Positions 6,008-12,604 are shown, counted from the first letter of the stretch. The stretch is DNA of 15,281 bases from Candidatus Buchananbacteria bacterium RIFCSPLOWO2_02_FULL_46_11b (GCA_001817615.1 MHIR01000014.1:13487-28767), one strand, 5' to 3'. Numbers and translations are program-made. The notes: generated from the sequence alone by a model not told the origin.

Positions 6008-6041
6008 AAAAAAAAGCCGCCGAACCATTAAGATTCAGCGG
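6008..6041 (-). terminator. Rho-independent terminator of the lipid kinase operon
   Basis: On the minus strand CCGCTGAATC (6041-6032) pairs with GGTTCGGCGG (6026-6017) with two G-U pairs and a five-base loop, followed directly by a run of eight T around 6015-6008. It lies 22 bases after the lipid kinase stop codon. Confidence 0.85.
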
Positions 6042-6063
6042 TCCCCTCGCCTTCGGCTCGGGA

Positions 6064-6801
6064 TTAGCGGATGAAAATGACAGCCAGGACGGCGACGGCC
6101 AGCTGGGTCGTCAGGTTGTCGTCGGGCCAGAAGATAAAGGTCCACTCGGTCATTCGGTGCCGGATGGCGTTTTGGACCCGCCGCGTCACTGGCCGGACGA
6201 AAGCCACCCAGTTTTTGGTGTAGGTTTCTACCATTGCCGTGCCGGCGGCGATGCAAAAGATTTGCGGCCAAGTCAGAGGACTTTGGTAATACCAGGCCAC
6301 CAGGCAGATGACCAGGGAGCCGGCGGCAATAAAAGCCAAAAGCCCCCAGGCTCTTTCATTGCGCCGGGCGCGCTTGTCAAACTGCCAGCGCACTAAGGCG
6401 GCGGCGGGATCGGCGATGCCCAAAACGAGAATCGCCATGACCAGAATTTCTTCGCGGCAGAAGCCGAAAAAGCAAAACGTCAGCAAAACCGCCGAGCCGA
6501 AAAGGTAGTAGGTGCTGGCGTTAAAGCCTTTCGCTTCATGGGCGCGCATGATGTGCCGGAACCCGAATAAGCTGGTTTTTCTCTGCCGATAGTAGGTGGA
6601 GTAAAAACAGATGATGTCAACGGCCAGGCATAGCGCCGTTTCTCCCCAGGCAAAAGCCAACAAGACGGTCAGGCCGTTTAAACGGCCGCCAAACAAGGTC
6701 AAGTCTTGCCAAAGGAAGTAGATGGCAATCATCAAAACACAGCCGCCGAAATGCCAAAGCTTGCGCCTGCTGTTCCATTCGTAGACTTCTTTTTCAAACA
6801 C
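6064..6801 (-). CDS. CTP-dependent lipid kinase-like membrane protein (SEC59/DGK1/VTE5 family)
   Basis: A 245-residue polytopic protein with the order of motifs known from dolichol kinase and CTP-dependent diacylglycerol kinase. RRKLWH is near the N-terminus (Lys14, His17), GIADPAAALV is at about 128-137, and WPDDNLTTQL (225-234) matches the family DDNLT signature. These enzymes move the CTP gamma-phosphate to a polyprenol, phytol or diacylglycerol at the membrane. The usual K-x-x-E-G-S-L-A-F element appears as RAWGLLAF, with no Glu at the expected place. The start was placed at GTG 6801 because AGGAGG lies eight bases before it; the upstream GTG at 6810 overlaps that SD. It follows the PH-domain gene by 50 bases and precedes a terminator, so it is probably last in a three-gene operon. 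The substrate is unknown; undecaprenol recycling would fit the glycan genes. Confidence 0.7.
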   Translation of the reverse strand: MFEKEVYEWNSRRKLWHFGGCVLMIAIYFLWQDLTLFGGRLNGLTVLLAFAWGETALCLAVDIICFYSTYYRQRKTSLFGFRHIMRAHEAKGFNASTYYLFGSAVLLTFCFFGFCREEILVMAILVLGIADPAAALVRWQFDKRARRNERAWGLLAFIAAGSLVICLVAWYYQSPLTWPQIFCIAAGTAMVETYTKNWVAFVRPVTRRVQNAIRHRMTEWTFIFWPDDNLTTQLAVAVLAVIFIR

Positions 6802-6809
6802 GGAAATCA

Positions 6810-6815
6810 CCTCCT
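6810..6815 (-). promoter_or_regulatory. Strong ribosome binding site that fixes the lipid kinase start
   Basis: AGGAGG, extended to AGGAGGTGA, is a near-perfect anti-SD match. It is eight bases upstream of GTG 6801. The alternative GTG at 6810 begins on the last base of the SD and cannot be served by it. Confidence 0.8.
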
Positions 6816-6851
6816 TTTAAATTGAGCGCGTTGGTTGAGGTTAAAGAGCGA

Positions 6852-7400
6852 TTATTCTTTTTCCAAGATTTTGTGAAATTTTTTGTTTTCCTCCACTAAA
6901 GTATTGATTTTTTTGGCGACCTGGTCGGGATGGGGGACTTGCTTGAAAATGAATCTTTGCTGCTCGCCGGCGGTCTGGATGTAGACCGTGCCGAAATTAA
7001 AAACTGTGGCAAAGAATCCCTTGATTTCGGAAGTAACATCCTGAACGCGATAGAGTTTTTGCTCCGAAGAGGTTCGGGAAAAAAGCCCTTTCATTTCAAT
7101 ATTGATGATTCGTTCATTGGTAACAATCCAAACGTCAAGATAATAATCAACAAAAGAAAAAAACATGAAGAGCCAGACATAAAGGTAGAAAATACTGGTG
7201 AATAAAACCAAAATCGGGGTGAAAAGCTCATGGGAAAACCAGCCGGCCAAAACCCCGCCCAAAAGATAATAAAAAATCAGGGGCAGGACGGCGGCGGTTG
7301 CCCAAAGCAGAATTTTTAAGAAAATAGTAAGCGGGTGGCGCCGCAAAAGAAGGATGATTTTTTCGCCTTCCTGGCGATGAGGGATGAAGAAATTAAGCAT
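6852..7400 (-). CDS. Membrane-anchored bacterial PH-domain protein (bPH_2-like)
   Basis: A 182-residue protein with two hydrophobic segments (about 25-50 and 60-88) followed by a cytoplasmic domain. That domain opens with WIVTNERIINIEMKGLFSR and continues through LYRVQDVTSEIKGFFATVFNFGTVYIQ, the usual pattern of the YdbT-type bacterial PH domain (about 92-165). A charged helix closes the protein. Such proteins are common in Patescibacteria; their ligands are mostly unknown, and a role in binding lipid or protein at the membrane is inferred from the fold. It starts 10 bases after the stop of the upstream two-segment membrane protein, so the two are cotranscribed. No SD is visible. Pairing with the lipid kinase gene suggests a membrane-lipid theme. 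Confidence 0.8.
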   Translation of the reverse strand: MLNFFIPHRQEGEKIILLLRRHPLTIFLKILLWATAAVLPLIFYYLLGGVLAGWFSHELFTPILVLFTSIFYLYVWLFMFFSFVDYYLDVWIVTNERIINIEMKGLFSRTSSEQKLYRVQDVTSEIKGFFATVFNFGTVYIQTAGEQQRFIFKQVPHPDQVAKKINTLVEENKKFHKILEKE

Positions 7401-7410
7401 AAATTTTCAG

Positions 7411-7671
7411 TTAAAAAGGGCGCTGAAGAGTCGTTTGATAATCAAAAGGGGCAATAGAAATTATCTGCTGCCAGTTAATCTGGCTGGTATATTCCCAGGA
7501 GATAAAAAGAATGGCGCCAGAGACACTCAAAAAAAACACGACAATCAAGAAGTTGATGATTGTCGGCAGGCCGTATTTAATCAAGTGGTAGACATTGAAA
7601 TAAGTGAAAAATAAAAAAACCACGACGAAAGCGAGATAGATGAAGTAGAAAGTGTATAAGGGTATACCCAT
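7411..7671 (-). CDS. 86-residue two-segment membrane protein, unknown function
   Basis: The protein has two long hydrophobic segments (about 5-27 and 37-58) joined by a short loop, VYHLIKYGLPTI. A C-terminal tail of about 28 residues carries aromatic and Gln residues (EYTSQINWQQIISIAPFDY). No family is recognised. It is the first gene of the probable operon with the PH-domain and lipid kinase genes, 10 bases before the PH gene. No SD precedes the ATG; the leader is instead filled with a 9-nt periodic array that can fold back on itself. A -10-like TATAAT at 7770-7765 overlaps the ruvB stop and could start this transcript, but its -35 is poor. Confidence 0.65.
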   Translation of the reverse strand: MGIPLYTFYFIYLAFVVVFLFFTYFNVYHLIKYGLPTIINFLIVVFFLSVSGAILFISWEYTSQINWQQIISIAPFDYQTTLQRPF

Positions 7672-7673
7672 GA

Positions 7674-7744
7674 GAGCGAGATAAGCAAGATAGGCGAGAT
7701 AAGCAAGATAAGAGTTAAACTTTGTTCTTATCTTGCCTATCTTA
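7674..7744. repeat. 9-nt periodic array with inverted partner in the operon leader
   Basis: Units GAGCGAGAT, AAGCAAGAT, AGGCGAGAT, AAGCAAGAT (7674-7709) follow a 9-nt period, overlapping the start region of the 86-aa gene. GATAGGCGAGATAAG (7689-7703) matches the reverse complement of 7727-7741 at 14 of 15 bases. Transcribed from the ruvB side, this would be a large hairpin right before the ATG at 7671. Confidence 0.75.
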
Positions 7745-7765
7745 CTGAAAACTTATCTTGTTTTA

Positions 7766-8803
7766 TTATAACAGTTTATTATTATTTGGGCCATCGTCCA
7801 AACCCAGGTGCTTGTAGGCGTGCTCGGTCGCCATCCGGCCCTTGGGCGTGCGCTTTAAAAAGCCGATCTGGATTAAAAACGGCTCATAAACGTCTTCAAT
7901 CGTGGCCATTTCTTCGCCGGTGGCCGCGGCAATCGTATTTAAACCGACCGGGCCGCCGGAAAATTTCGTGATAATGGTTTCTAAAATTTTGCGGTCAATT
8001 TCATCCAGGCCGAATTCATCAATATCCAGCATGGTTAAAGCTTGCTTAGTAATCTCGTCGTCTATTTTGCCGTCGGCTTTGACCTGGGCGAAATCGCGCA
8101 CGCGCTTCAGCAGGCGGTTGGCGAGGCGGGGAGTTTTTCGGGCGCGGCCGGCAATCTGATCGGCGGACGAATCTTTCATTTGTATTTCCAAAATTTTAGC
8201 CGAGCGGTTGATGATTTTACCAATTTCATTATCTTCATAAAAATTCAAATGATAAATATTGCCGAAGCGGTCGCGCAGGGGAGCGGATAGCAGGCTGATT
8301 TTGGTCGTGGCCCCGACTATGGTGAATTTCGGCAAATCCAGCCTTAAAGTCCGAGCCGACGGGCCTTTGCCGATGACGATATCCAGGGCGTAGTCTTCCA
8401 TGGCCGGGTATAAAATTTCTTCAATGACTTTGTTTAACCGGTGGATTTCGTCGATGAATAAAATATCGCCGTCTTCCAGATTGGTCAAAATCGCGGCCAG
8501 ATCGCCGCTGCGCTCAAGCGCCGGACCGGAAGTAATGCGGACATTGACGCCCATCTCGTTGGCGATGATGTGGGCCAGCGTGGTTTTGCCCAGGCCCGGC
8601 GGACCGTAAAGTAAAACATGCTCAATCGGCTCTTTGCGGCCCTTGGCGGCCTGCATGAAAATTTGGAGATTTTCCTTGATTTTTTCCTGGCCGATGAATT
8701 CCGCCAGCTTTTTCGGGCGCAAAGTAATATCAAAAGCCGCCTCTTCTTTCTTCTCCTCGGGGTCGGCGATCCGCTTAGTTTTTCCTTGGTTTTCGTCGGT
8801 CAT
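7766..8803 (-). CDS. ruvB: Holliday junction branch migration ATPase RuvB
   Basis: The 345-residue length is normal for RuvB and all core motifs are present: Walker A GPPGLGKT (67-74), Walker B DILFIDEIHRL (113-123), sensor 1 GATT (164-167), the arginine-finger segment PLRDRFG (175-181), and the C-terminal winged helix ending GRMATEHAYKHLG. RuvB forms hexameric rings that drive branch migration with RuvA and hand junctions to RuvC during recombinational repair. Neither ruvA nor ruvC is in the window. The charged N-terminal extension (residues 1-22) is a little longer than usual. No SD precedes the ATG; a TATAAT lies six bases upstream, which suggests a leaderless transcript. The stop is TAA. 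Confidence 0.97.
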   Translation of the reverse strand: MTDENQGKTKRIADPEEKKEEAAFDITLRPKKLAEFIGQEKIKENLQIFMQAAKGRKEPIEHVLLYGPPGLGKTTLAHIIANEMGVNVRITSGPALERSGDLAAILTNLEDGDILFIDEIHRLNKVIEEILYPAMEDYALDIVIGKGPSARTLRLDLPKFTIVGATTKISLLSAPLRDRFGNIYHLNFYEDNEIGKIINRSAKILEIQMKDSSADQIAGRARKTPRLANRLLKRVRDFAQVKADGKIDDEITKQALTMLDIDEFGLDEIDRKILETIITKFSGGPVGLNTIAAATGEEMATIEDVYEPFLIQIGFLKRTPKGRMATEHAYKHLGLDDGPNNNKLL

Positions 8804-8809
8804 AGCACT

Positions 8810-8815
8810 ATTATA
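8810..8815 (-). promoter_or_regulatory. -10 box six bases before the ruvB ATG (leaderless)
   Basis: TATAAT on the minus strand is followed by AGTGCT and then ATG. Transcription would start at or next to the A of ATG. There is no SD. No good -35 is seen at 16-18 bases, so the assignment rests on the -10 box and its spacing. Confidence 0.5.
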
Positions 8816-8851
8816 TTACCTTTTTGAGCCGGAGAAGTCCAGAGCAAGCGT

Positions 8852-8921
8852 CAATAAAGCAATAAAACAATAAAGCAAGAAATTTATACAGAGACGCAGG
8901 ATTTTGTGTTTCTGCTTTATT
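8852..8921. repeat. AATAAAGC array, left copy, with inverted partner
   Basis: A 27-nt array of three 8-nt units (CAATAAAG, CAATAAAA, CAATAAAG, then CAA) at 8852-8878. Its right part, AATAAAGCAAGAAA (8869-8882), is complementary to TTTCTGCTTTATT at 8909-8921 with one bulge. The same 27-nt array recurs at 10188-10214 in the same orientation with one mismatch, on the other side of the four-unit gene. Confidence 0.8.
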
Positions 8922-8926
8922 AAATT

Positions 8927-8958
8927 AAAAAAAGAGAGTCCGTCCAAGACAGACTCCC
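8927..8958 (-). terminator. Rho-independent terminator of the four-unit gene
   Basis: On the minus strand GGGAGTCTGTC (8958-8948) pairs with GACGGACTCTC (8944-8934) with two G-U pairs and a three-base loop, followed by seven T. The stem begins on the last base of the TAG stop codon. Confidence 0.9.
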
Positions 8959-10043
8959 TAACTCCGTATCCTCTCCGCGTGCTTTGTCCCGGCAATAACC
9001 CGAACAATGCTGTTTCTTAAAAATGGCCCGGGCAATTCATTCACGATATAGCCGAACAGATGGCCATGCTGTCTGACCGCCTGCAGCAGATTGTCCAGAC
9101 TCAAAGGAAATATGAGATCATCCATAATCTTAATGGCCAAATCCTTAAAATCCCCGGGACGGGAAGGAACTCTCGGCAAACCCTGCCATTTGGCGCGCCA
9201 ACGTTTAAGTTTTCCCTCGGCCGGAATGGATTCAAAATATCCTTCTTTACTTCCTCTTTTTAACACCTGGCCTAAGGCGGCGACCACCAATTTTTTAGAA
9301 GAGCCGGGTTTTATGCAATAGCCTGAATCCGGCCGGCTCACCTCTTCGCACAAATCAAGATATAACCAGCCATTAATCACCGACTTTGTCCGCATAATCC
9401 GATAAAGCTCATTTTGCCTCGGCGGGGAATATCGGTGAAAACCTTTGGGCGGAGGACTTGAATTGGCTTTGAGGCGCCAGACAGAAAACTTTTTTCTTTC
9501 ACTCTCTCTTTCAAAAAAACGCTCCCGGTTTTCTTTTTCGTTCAGTAACCAGTTCACTACCTGGCGAAGTTTTTTGCCTTTATACCGGCCGTCATAATCC
9601 GGATGATTTTCCGTTCTGATGGCCAGCCAATTCAAGGGCAGCGGTTCTTCTAAAAGAAGCTCATAGATAATGCTTCTTAAGGAGCGGCTTTTTTCGGTTT
9701 TTCCGTTTGGCTGGTTAAGCCGCGGTTTTTTCGCCCTCATGCTGTCTTGAATCTCCGGGTCGGCCATCGCGCCTTTGATAAAATAACAGCCGCCCAGACG
9801 GCTTAATATTTTATGATGCCTTAATGTCTGCAAACGAAGCTTAATGAACTTGTCGTCAGCTCCGCGGCAATTATAATCCGGATTATTTCTTAATTTTTCC
9901 ACCAGCTCATCCGGAAACAGCGCCTTAGCGGATAAGAGGCGGATCATAATCCTAATATTGCCGCTTAGCCTTCTCCCGCCTTTTTTTTCCACTCCGGCGA
10001 TGACCGCATCAGCCGAGAGAGGAGTGATTTTTGATGTTTTCAC
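8958..10043 (-). CDS. Unrecognised soluble protein of four tandem ~90-residue winged-helix-like units
   Basis: The 361-residue basic protein seems to repeat one unit four times: about 31-91, 121-193, 211-285 and 301-361. Each unit opens with a hydrophobic helix (RIMIRLL, RSIIYELL, NELYRIM, LAIKIMDDL), continues with a second helix (LVEKL, WLAIR, LYLDLCEE, NLLQAVRQ), and then has an N/H/R-P-D turn (NPDY 54-57, HPDY 147-150, RPDS 237-240; lost in the fourth). Next come a Lys/Arg-rich helix with LR (KLRLQTLRHHKILSRLGG, KKLRQVVNWL) and a strand ending in a basic Trp or Phe patch. This helix-helix-turn-helix-strand order suggests repeated winged helices that bind nucleic acid, but this is inference. 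GTG 10043 has AAGGAG seven bases upstream. Strong promoter and terminator make it a single-gene unit. AATAAAGC arrays lie on both sides. Confidence 0.75.
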   Translation of the reverse strand: MKTSKITPLSADAVIAGVEKKGGRRLSGNIRIMIRLLSAKALFPDELVEKLRNNPDYNCRGADDKFIKLRLQTLRHHKILSRLGGCYFIKGAMADPEIQDSMRAKKPRLNQPNGKTEKSRSLRSIIYELLLEEPLPLNWLAIRTENHPDYDGRYKGKKLRQVVNWLLNEKENRERFFERESERKKFSVWRLKANSSPPPKGFHRYSPPRQNELYRIMRTKSVINGWLYLDLCEEVSRPDSGYCIKPGSSKKLVVAALGQVLKRGSKEGYFESIPAEGKLKRWRAKWQGLPRVPSRPGDFKDLAIKIMDDLIFPLSLDNLLQAVRQHGHLFGYIVNELPGPFLRNSIVRVIAGTKHAERIRS

Positions 10044-10152
10044 GGTTTTTCTCCTTGACTGATTCTGTGGTGGTTTGTTAGTGGTTCCTTCTCATTTTTT
10101 TATTTAAAAGCAGGCGATTCCGCTGATTTCAAAGGGCGATATTTGTTTTTAC

Positions 10153-10181
10153 ATCTTATACTCTCGCAGTTGATTTGTCAA
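10153..10181 (-). promoter_or_regulatory. Promoter TTGACA-17-TAAGAT of the four-unit gene
   Basis: On the minus strand TTGACA (10181-10176), a 17-base spacer and TAAGAT (10158-10153). The predicted leader is about 103 bases long and ends in the SD AAGGAG (10056-10051). TATAAG two bases upstream is an alternative -10 but with a 15-base spacer. The boxes equal those at 5883-5911. Confidence 0.7.
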
Positions 10182-10187
10182 TATTTT

Positions 10188-10240
10188 CAATAAAGCAATA
10201 AAGCAATAAAGCAAAAATAAATCAGCTTGTTTTATTGCTT
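10188..10240. repeat. AATAAAGC array, right copy, with inverted partner
   Basis: A 27-nt array of three perfect 8-nt units (10188-10214), the near-identical direct repeat of 8852-8878. Within it AAGCAATAAA (10201-10210) pairs exactly with TTTATTGCTT (10231-10240) over a 20-base loop. It ends seven bases before the -35 box of the four-unit gene and lies after the stop of the glycosyltransferase gene. Confidence 0.85.
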
Positions 10241-10269
10241 CATTGGTTTAAGCCGCATATTTTCTTGTT

Positions 10270-11772
10270 TTATTTTTTTTCATAAACTATAACTTCCGGT
10301 CCGAAGATGGCCGAGGGGCGGAAAGCCCCGGTTTTTTGCCAGCCGTTTTTTAAAAGCCAGTCGCGGCTCAAAGCGTCAAACGCCGCGCCGCCCGACAACC
10401 CTTCATAGACAATAAATATTTTTTCGGCCGCGGCAGCCTCTTGCCCGAATTTTTCCAGGCTTTCGGGCGTGGTAATACGCCAGTTGTTTTTTACGATCCG
10501 TTCGTCGAAATTTTGATTATCTTCAAACGGATAAAAGGCAATGACCGGCGTTTGGCAATAATATTGGTATTGGAGTCGGTCAGGGAAGTGGCTTAATATA
10601 ATTTTGCCCCCGTTTTTTTGATTTTGAGTCAGGTATCGGCAAATTAAATCCCAGCGGCTGAAATTATTACTGATAAAAATATTAAGGTTGACGGTGGCGG
10701 CAGTTAGCCAGAAAATTAAAATCAGCCAAAATGTTTTTTTTGATGATTTGAAAATAATATATAAAAGATAGGCCGCGGCGACGTAAAACCCGAGATAAGA
10801 AACGGAGAAAATTCGCGGCAAATTTAAACCGGTTAAAACCGAAATTAAAAAGCCAGGCAAAAACCAAGCCAATAAAAACCAATTCGGGCTGATGTTCCCG
10901 GGAATATTTTTACCGGCGTCTTTTCGCGGCCAAATCAAAATTAAAAACGGGGCGCAAAAAATAATCGTGCCGGAAACCAGGCGCAGCCAGTAGTTTCGCA
11001 GCAGGGGAAAGAAATAATCATAAACGCCAAGCGCCGGGTTGCGGTTCATCTGACTTTGCAGATACCAGCCCTGCTGGATGATGTCGGTCAGTTTGGGCAG
11101 AAAGATGGGAATGAGCCAAAAAAGCCAGGCGGTCAAAATTACAATTTGCGCCAGGGCGAATTTTATTATCATTGGCCGGCTGATTTGTTTTTTCCAAATT
11201 AAAATCAAGAACCAAAGAATTTGAATAATAACGCCAAAAATCCCGCCCAGATGCGTCAAAAGCATTAAGACATTAGCTATGGCGCAGAGGAGAAGAGTAT
11301 ATTTTTTTTGCCGGACAAAATAAAGCCAGAAAAGATTAAGCGAAAGCAAGCCCAAAAAAGTCAAAAGGCCGTACATCCGGACTTGTGCCGAATTGAAAAT
11401 TTGAAAGCAGGACAAGGCAAAAATCAGGCCGGCTAAAAACGCGACTTGTTTATTTATCAGCTGTTTGGTTAAATAATAAAGCAAAGGCAGGCAGGCGAGA
11501 TTCAAAATTAGCGAAAGCAGGCGGGCGGTAATCTCTTTGCCGCCGAAGATTGCCAGCCAGAAATGAAGCAAAAAATAATAAAATAGCGGATGGACCTCGT
11601 TCTTTAAATAAGAAAACATTTCAGGCAAATTCATCCGGGCAAAATGGACGCTGAAAAGATCGTCAAAAGTGTAGGTGCCGAAATTGAAAATCACGGCCAG
11701 GCGGACGGCCGCGGCCAGGATAATTAGTCCGGCCATGATCAGTAGTTCAGTTTTAGCTGAAGTTTTTTTCAT
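10270..11772 (-). CDS. PMT/ArnT-type (GT39-like) membrane glycosyltransferase
   Basis: A 500-residue protein with about 11-12 membrane segments. The first external loop has the acidic pair Asp37-Asp38 (TYTFDDLFSVHF), followed by EVHPLFYYFLLHFW (59-72) and later QVRMYGL (131-137), the pattern of the PMT_2/ArnT branch. These enzymes use polyprenyl-phosphate sugars as donors and glycosylate lipids or proteins on the outer membrane face. A soluble C-terminal part (about 385-500) follows the last membrane segment. The donor and acceptor cannot be read from sequence. It fits with the flippase and O-antigen ligase genes. A -10 box six bases before the ATG and no SD suggest a leaderless mRNA. No clear terminator follows, so read-through toward the four-unit gene is possible. 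Confidence 0.85.
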   Translation of the reverse strand: MKKTSAKTELLIMAGLIILAAAVRLAVIFNFGTYTFDDLFSVHFARMNLPEMFSYLKNEVHPLFYYFLLHFWLAIFGGKEITARLLSLILNLACLPLLYYLTKQLINKQVAFLAGLIFALSCFQIFNSAQVRMYGLLTFLGLLSLNLFWLYFVRQKKYTLLLCAIANVLMLLTHLGGIFGVIIQILWFLILIWKKQISRPMIIKFALAQIVILTAWLFWLIPIFLPKLTDIIQQGWYLQSQMNRNPALGVYDYFFPLLRNYWLRLVSGTIIFCAPFLILIWPRKDAGKNIPGNISPNWFLLAWFLPGFLISVLTGLNLPRIFSVSYLGFYVAAAYLLYIIFKSSKKTFWLILIFWLTAATVNLNIFISNNFSRWDLICRYLTQNQKNGGKIILSHFPDRLQYQYYCQTPVIAFYPFEDNQNFDERIVKNNWRITTPESLEKFGQEAAAAEKIFIVYEGLSGGAAFDALSRDWLLKNGWQKTGAFRPSAIFGPEVIVYEKK

Positions 11773-11778
11773 ATAGGA

Positions 11779-11807
11779 ATTTTACCCCGTCAGGGAAGAA
11801 TGGTAAA
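11779..11807 (-). promoter_or_regulatory. Promoter of the PMT gene, leaderless spacing
   Basis: On the minus strand TTTACC (11807-11802), a 17-base spacer and TAAAAT (11784-11779). Six bases (TCCTAT) follow before the ATG at 11772, so transcription should begin at the start codon. No SD is present. Confidence 0.5.
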
Positions 11808-11815
11808 GGCGGAGT

Positions 11816-11852
11816 AAAAAAAAGAGCCCGCGTCTTTATTGAGCCGCGGGCC
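11816..11852 (-). terminator. Rho-independent terminator of the triple-HTH gene
   Basis: On the minus strand GCCCGCG (11851-11845) pairs with CGCGGGC (11832-11826) across a 12-base loop, followed by TC and a run of eight T. It is 24 bases after the stop codon of the regulator. Confidence 0.85.
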
Positions 11853-11875
11853 TTAATAACCGTTGAGGCCAAGTC

Positions 11876-12604
11876 TTAGGCGCTTGACTTTACCCGGCGC
11901 ACTCGTTTTTTTCTGGCCGGCTTCAAGGCCAGCAAAGCGGCGGGGTCCAGCCCAAGCTTCTCTGCCAATTTTTTGGCTAGCTTTTTTGAGCAGATTCCTT
12001 TGCGTTCAATACAGCTTACGCCGGCCCGGGTAATACCCACTTTGCCAGCCAGAACGGAAGCGCTCCAGCCTCGCTCCTGGCGCCGCCGGCGAACCATTCG
12101 GCCGAAAGCGGTTTCTGCCGGCTTATTTCTTTTAAGCGCGAATTCGCTTAAATCCGCCAGCTCCAATTTCAAAGCGCCGGCCAGCGGCCGGAGCAATTTA
12201 TAAGAAATACTCAAGGATCGTCCGGCTATCCAATTGGGAATGCAATTATCGGCCACCCCCAATTTTTTTTGTAAATCGCCCGGCGTTAAGCCAAGCGTCT
12301 GCAGCCGGGACTGAATCAGCCGCCCGAGTTCAGTCTTCGGCCGGCCGGCCGGTTTTTTTGGCGCCAGATTTTCCAATCGCGCCAATTCGCATCCCAGCGC
12401 TTTGGCCAGATTTTTCAGGGTGCTTTTTCTCGGCTTTGAATTTTTTTTATTTCCTCTTTCCGCCCGGCTGATTTCCGCCTGGCTGATGCCGGCTAATTCA
12501 GCCAATCGGTTTTGCGATAAGCCGAGTTCAAGCCGGCGATTTCTGGTGAACTGGCCAAGCATGGTTTTGCTTGGCATTAAGCCATGGCCGATGCATGTTG
12601 TCAT
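11876..12604 (-). CDS. Regulator-like protein with three tandem Xre/Cro-CI HTH domains
   Basis: The 242-residue protein contains three consecutive HTH_3-type domains, at about 16-80, 93-154 and 167-226. The first is clearest (RNRRLELGLSQNRLAELAG then ISQAEISRAERG). The second (LQTLGLTPGDLQKKLG) and third (RRRRQERGWSASVLAGKVG, ITRAGVSCIERKG) are diverged but keep the spacing. A basic tail, ARKKRVRRVK, ends it. One chain with three DNA-reading domains suggests recognition of an extended or repeated site; it has no visible sensor domain. The ATG at 12604 is fixed by GGAGGAGG about seven bases upstream; an earlier in-frame ATG (12679) would translate the SD itself. It has its own promoter and terminator, and a palindrome beside the -35 suggests autoregulation. 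Confidence 0.85.
   Translation of the reverse strand: MTTCIGHGLMPSKTMLGQFTRNRRLELGLSQNRLAELAGISQAEISRAERGNKKNSKPRKSTLKNLAKALGCELARLENLAPKKPAGRPKTELGRLIQSRLQTLGLTPGDLQKKLGVADNCIPNWIAGRSLSISYKLLRPLAGALKLELADLSEFALKRNKPAETAFGRMVRRRRQERGWSASVLAGKVGITRAGVSCIERKGICSKKLAKKLAEKLGLDPAALLALKPARKKRVRRVKSSA

Noticed and set aside
6802..6810. GTG 6810 as start of the lipid kinase
   Set aside because: It overlaps the AGGAGG site, which is correctly spaced for GTG 6801.
7786..8827. Several plus-strand and alternative minus-strand open frames across ruvB
   Set aside because: They are antisense or out-of-frame shadows of a fully conserved ruvB with no SD and atypical composition.
8852..10214. Insertion sequence around the four-unit gene
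   Set aside because: The flanking repeats are direct and low-complexity, there are no terminal inverted repeats at the edges, and the protein has no transposase motif.
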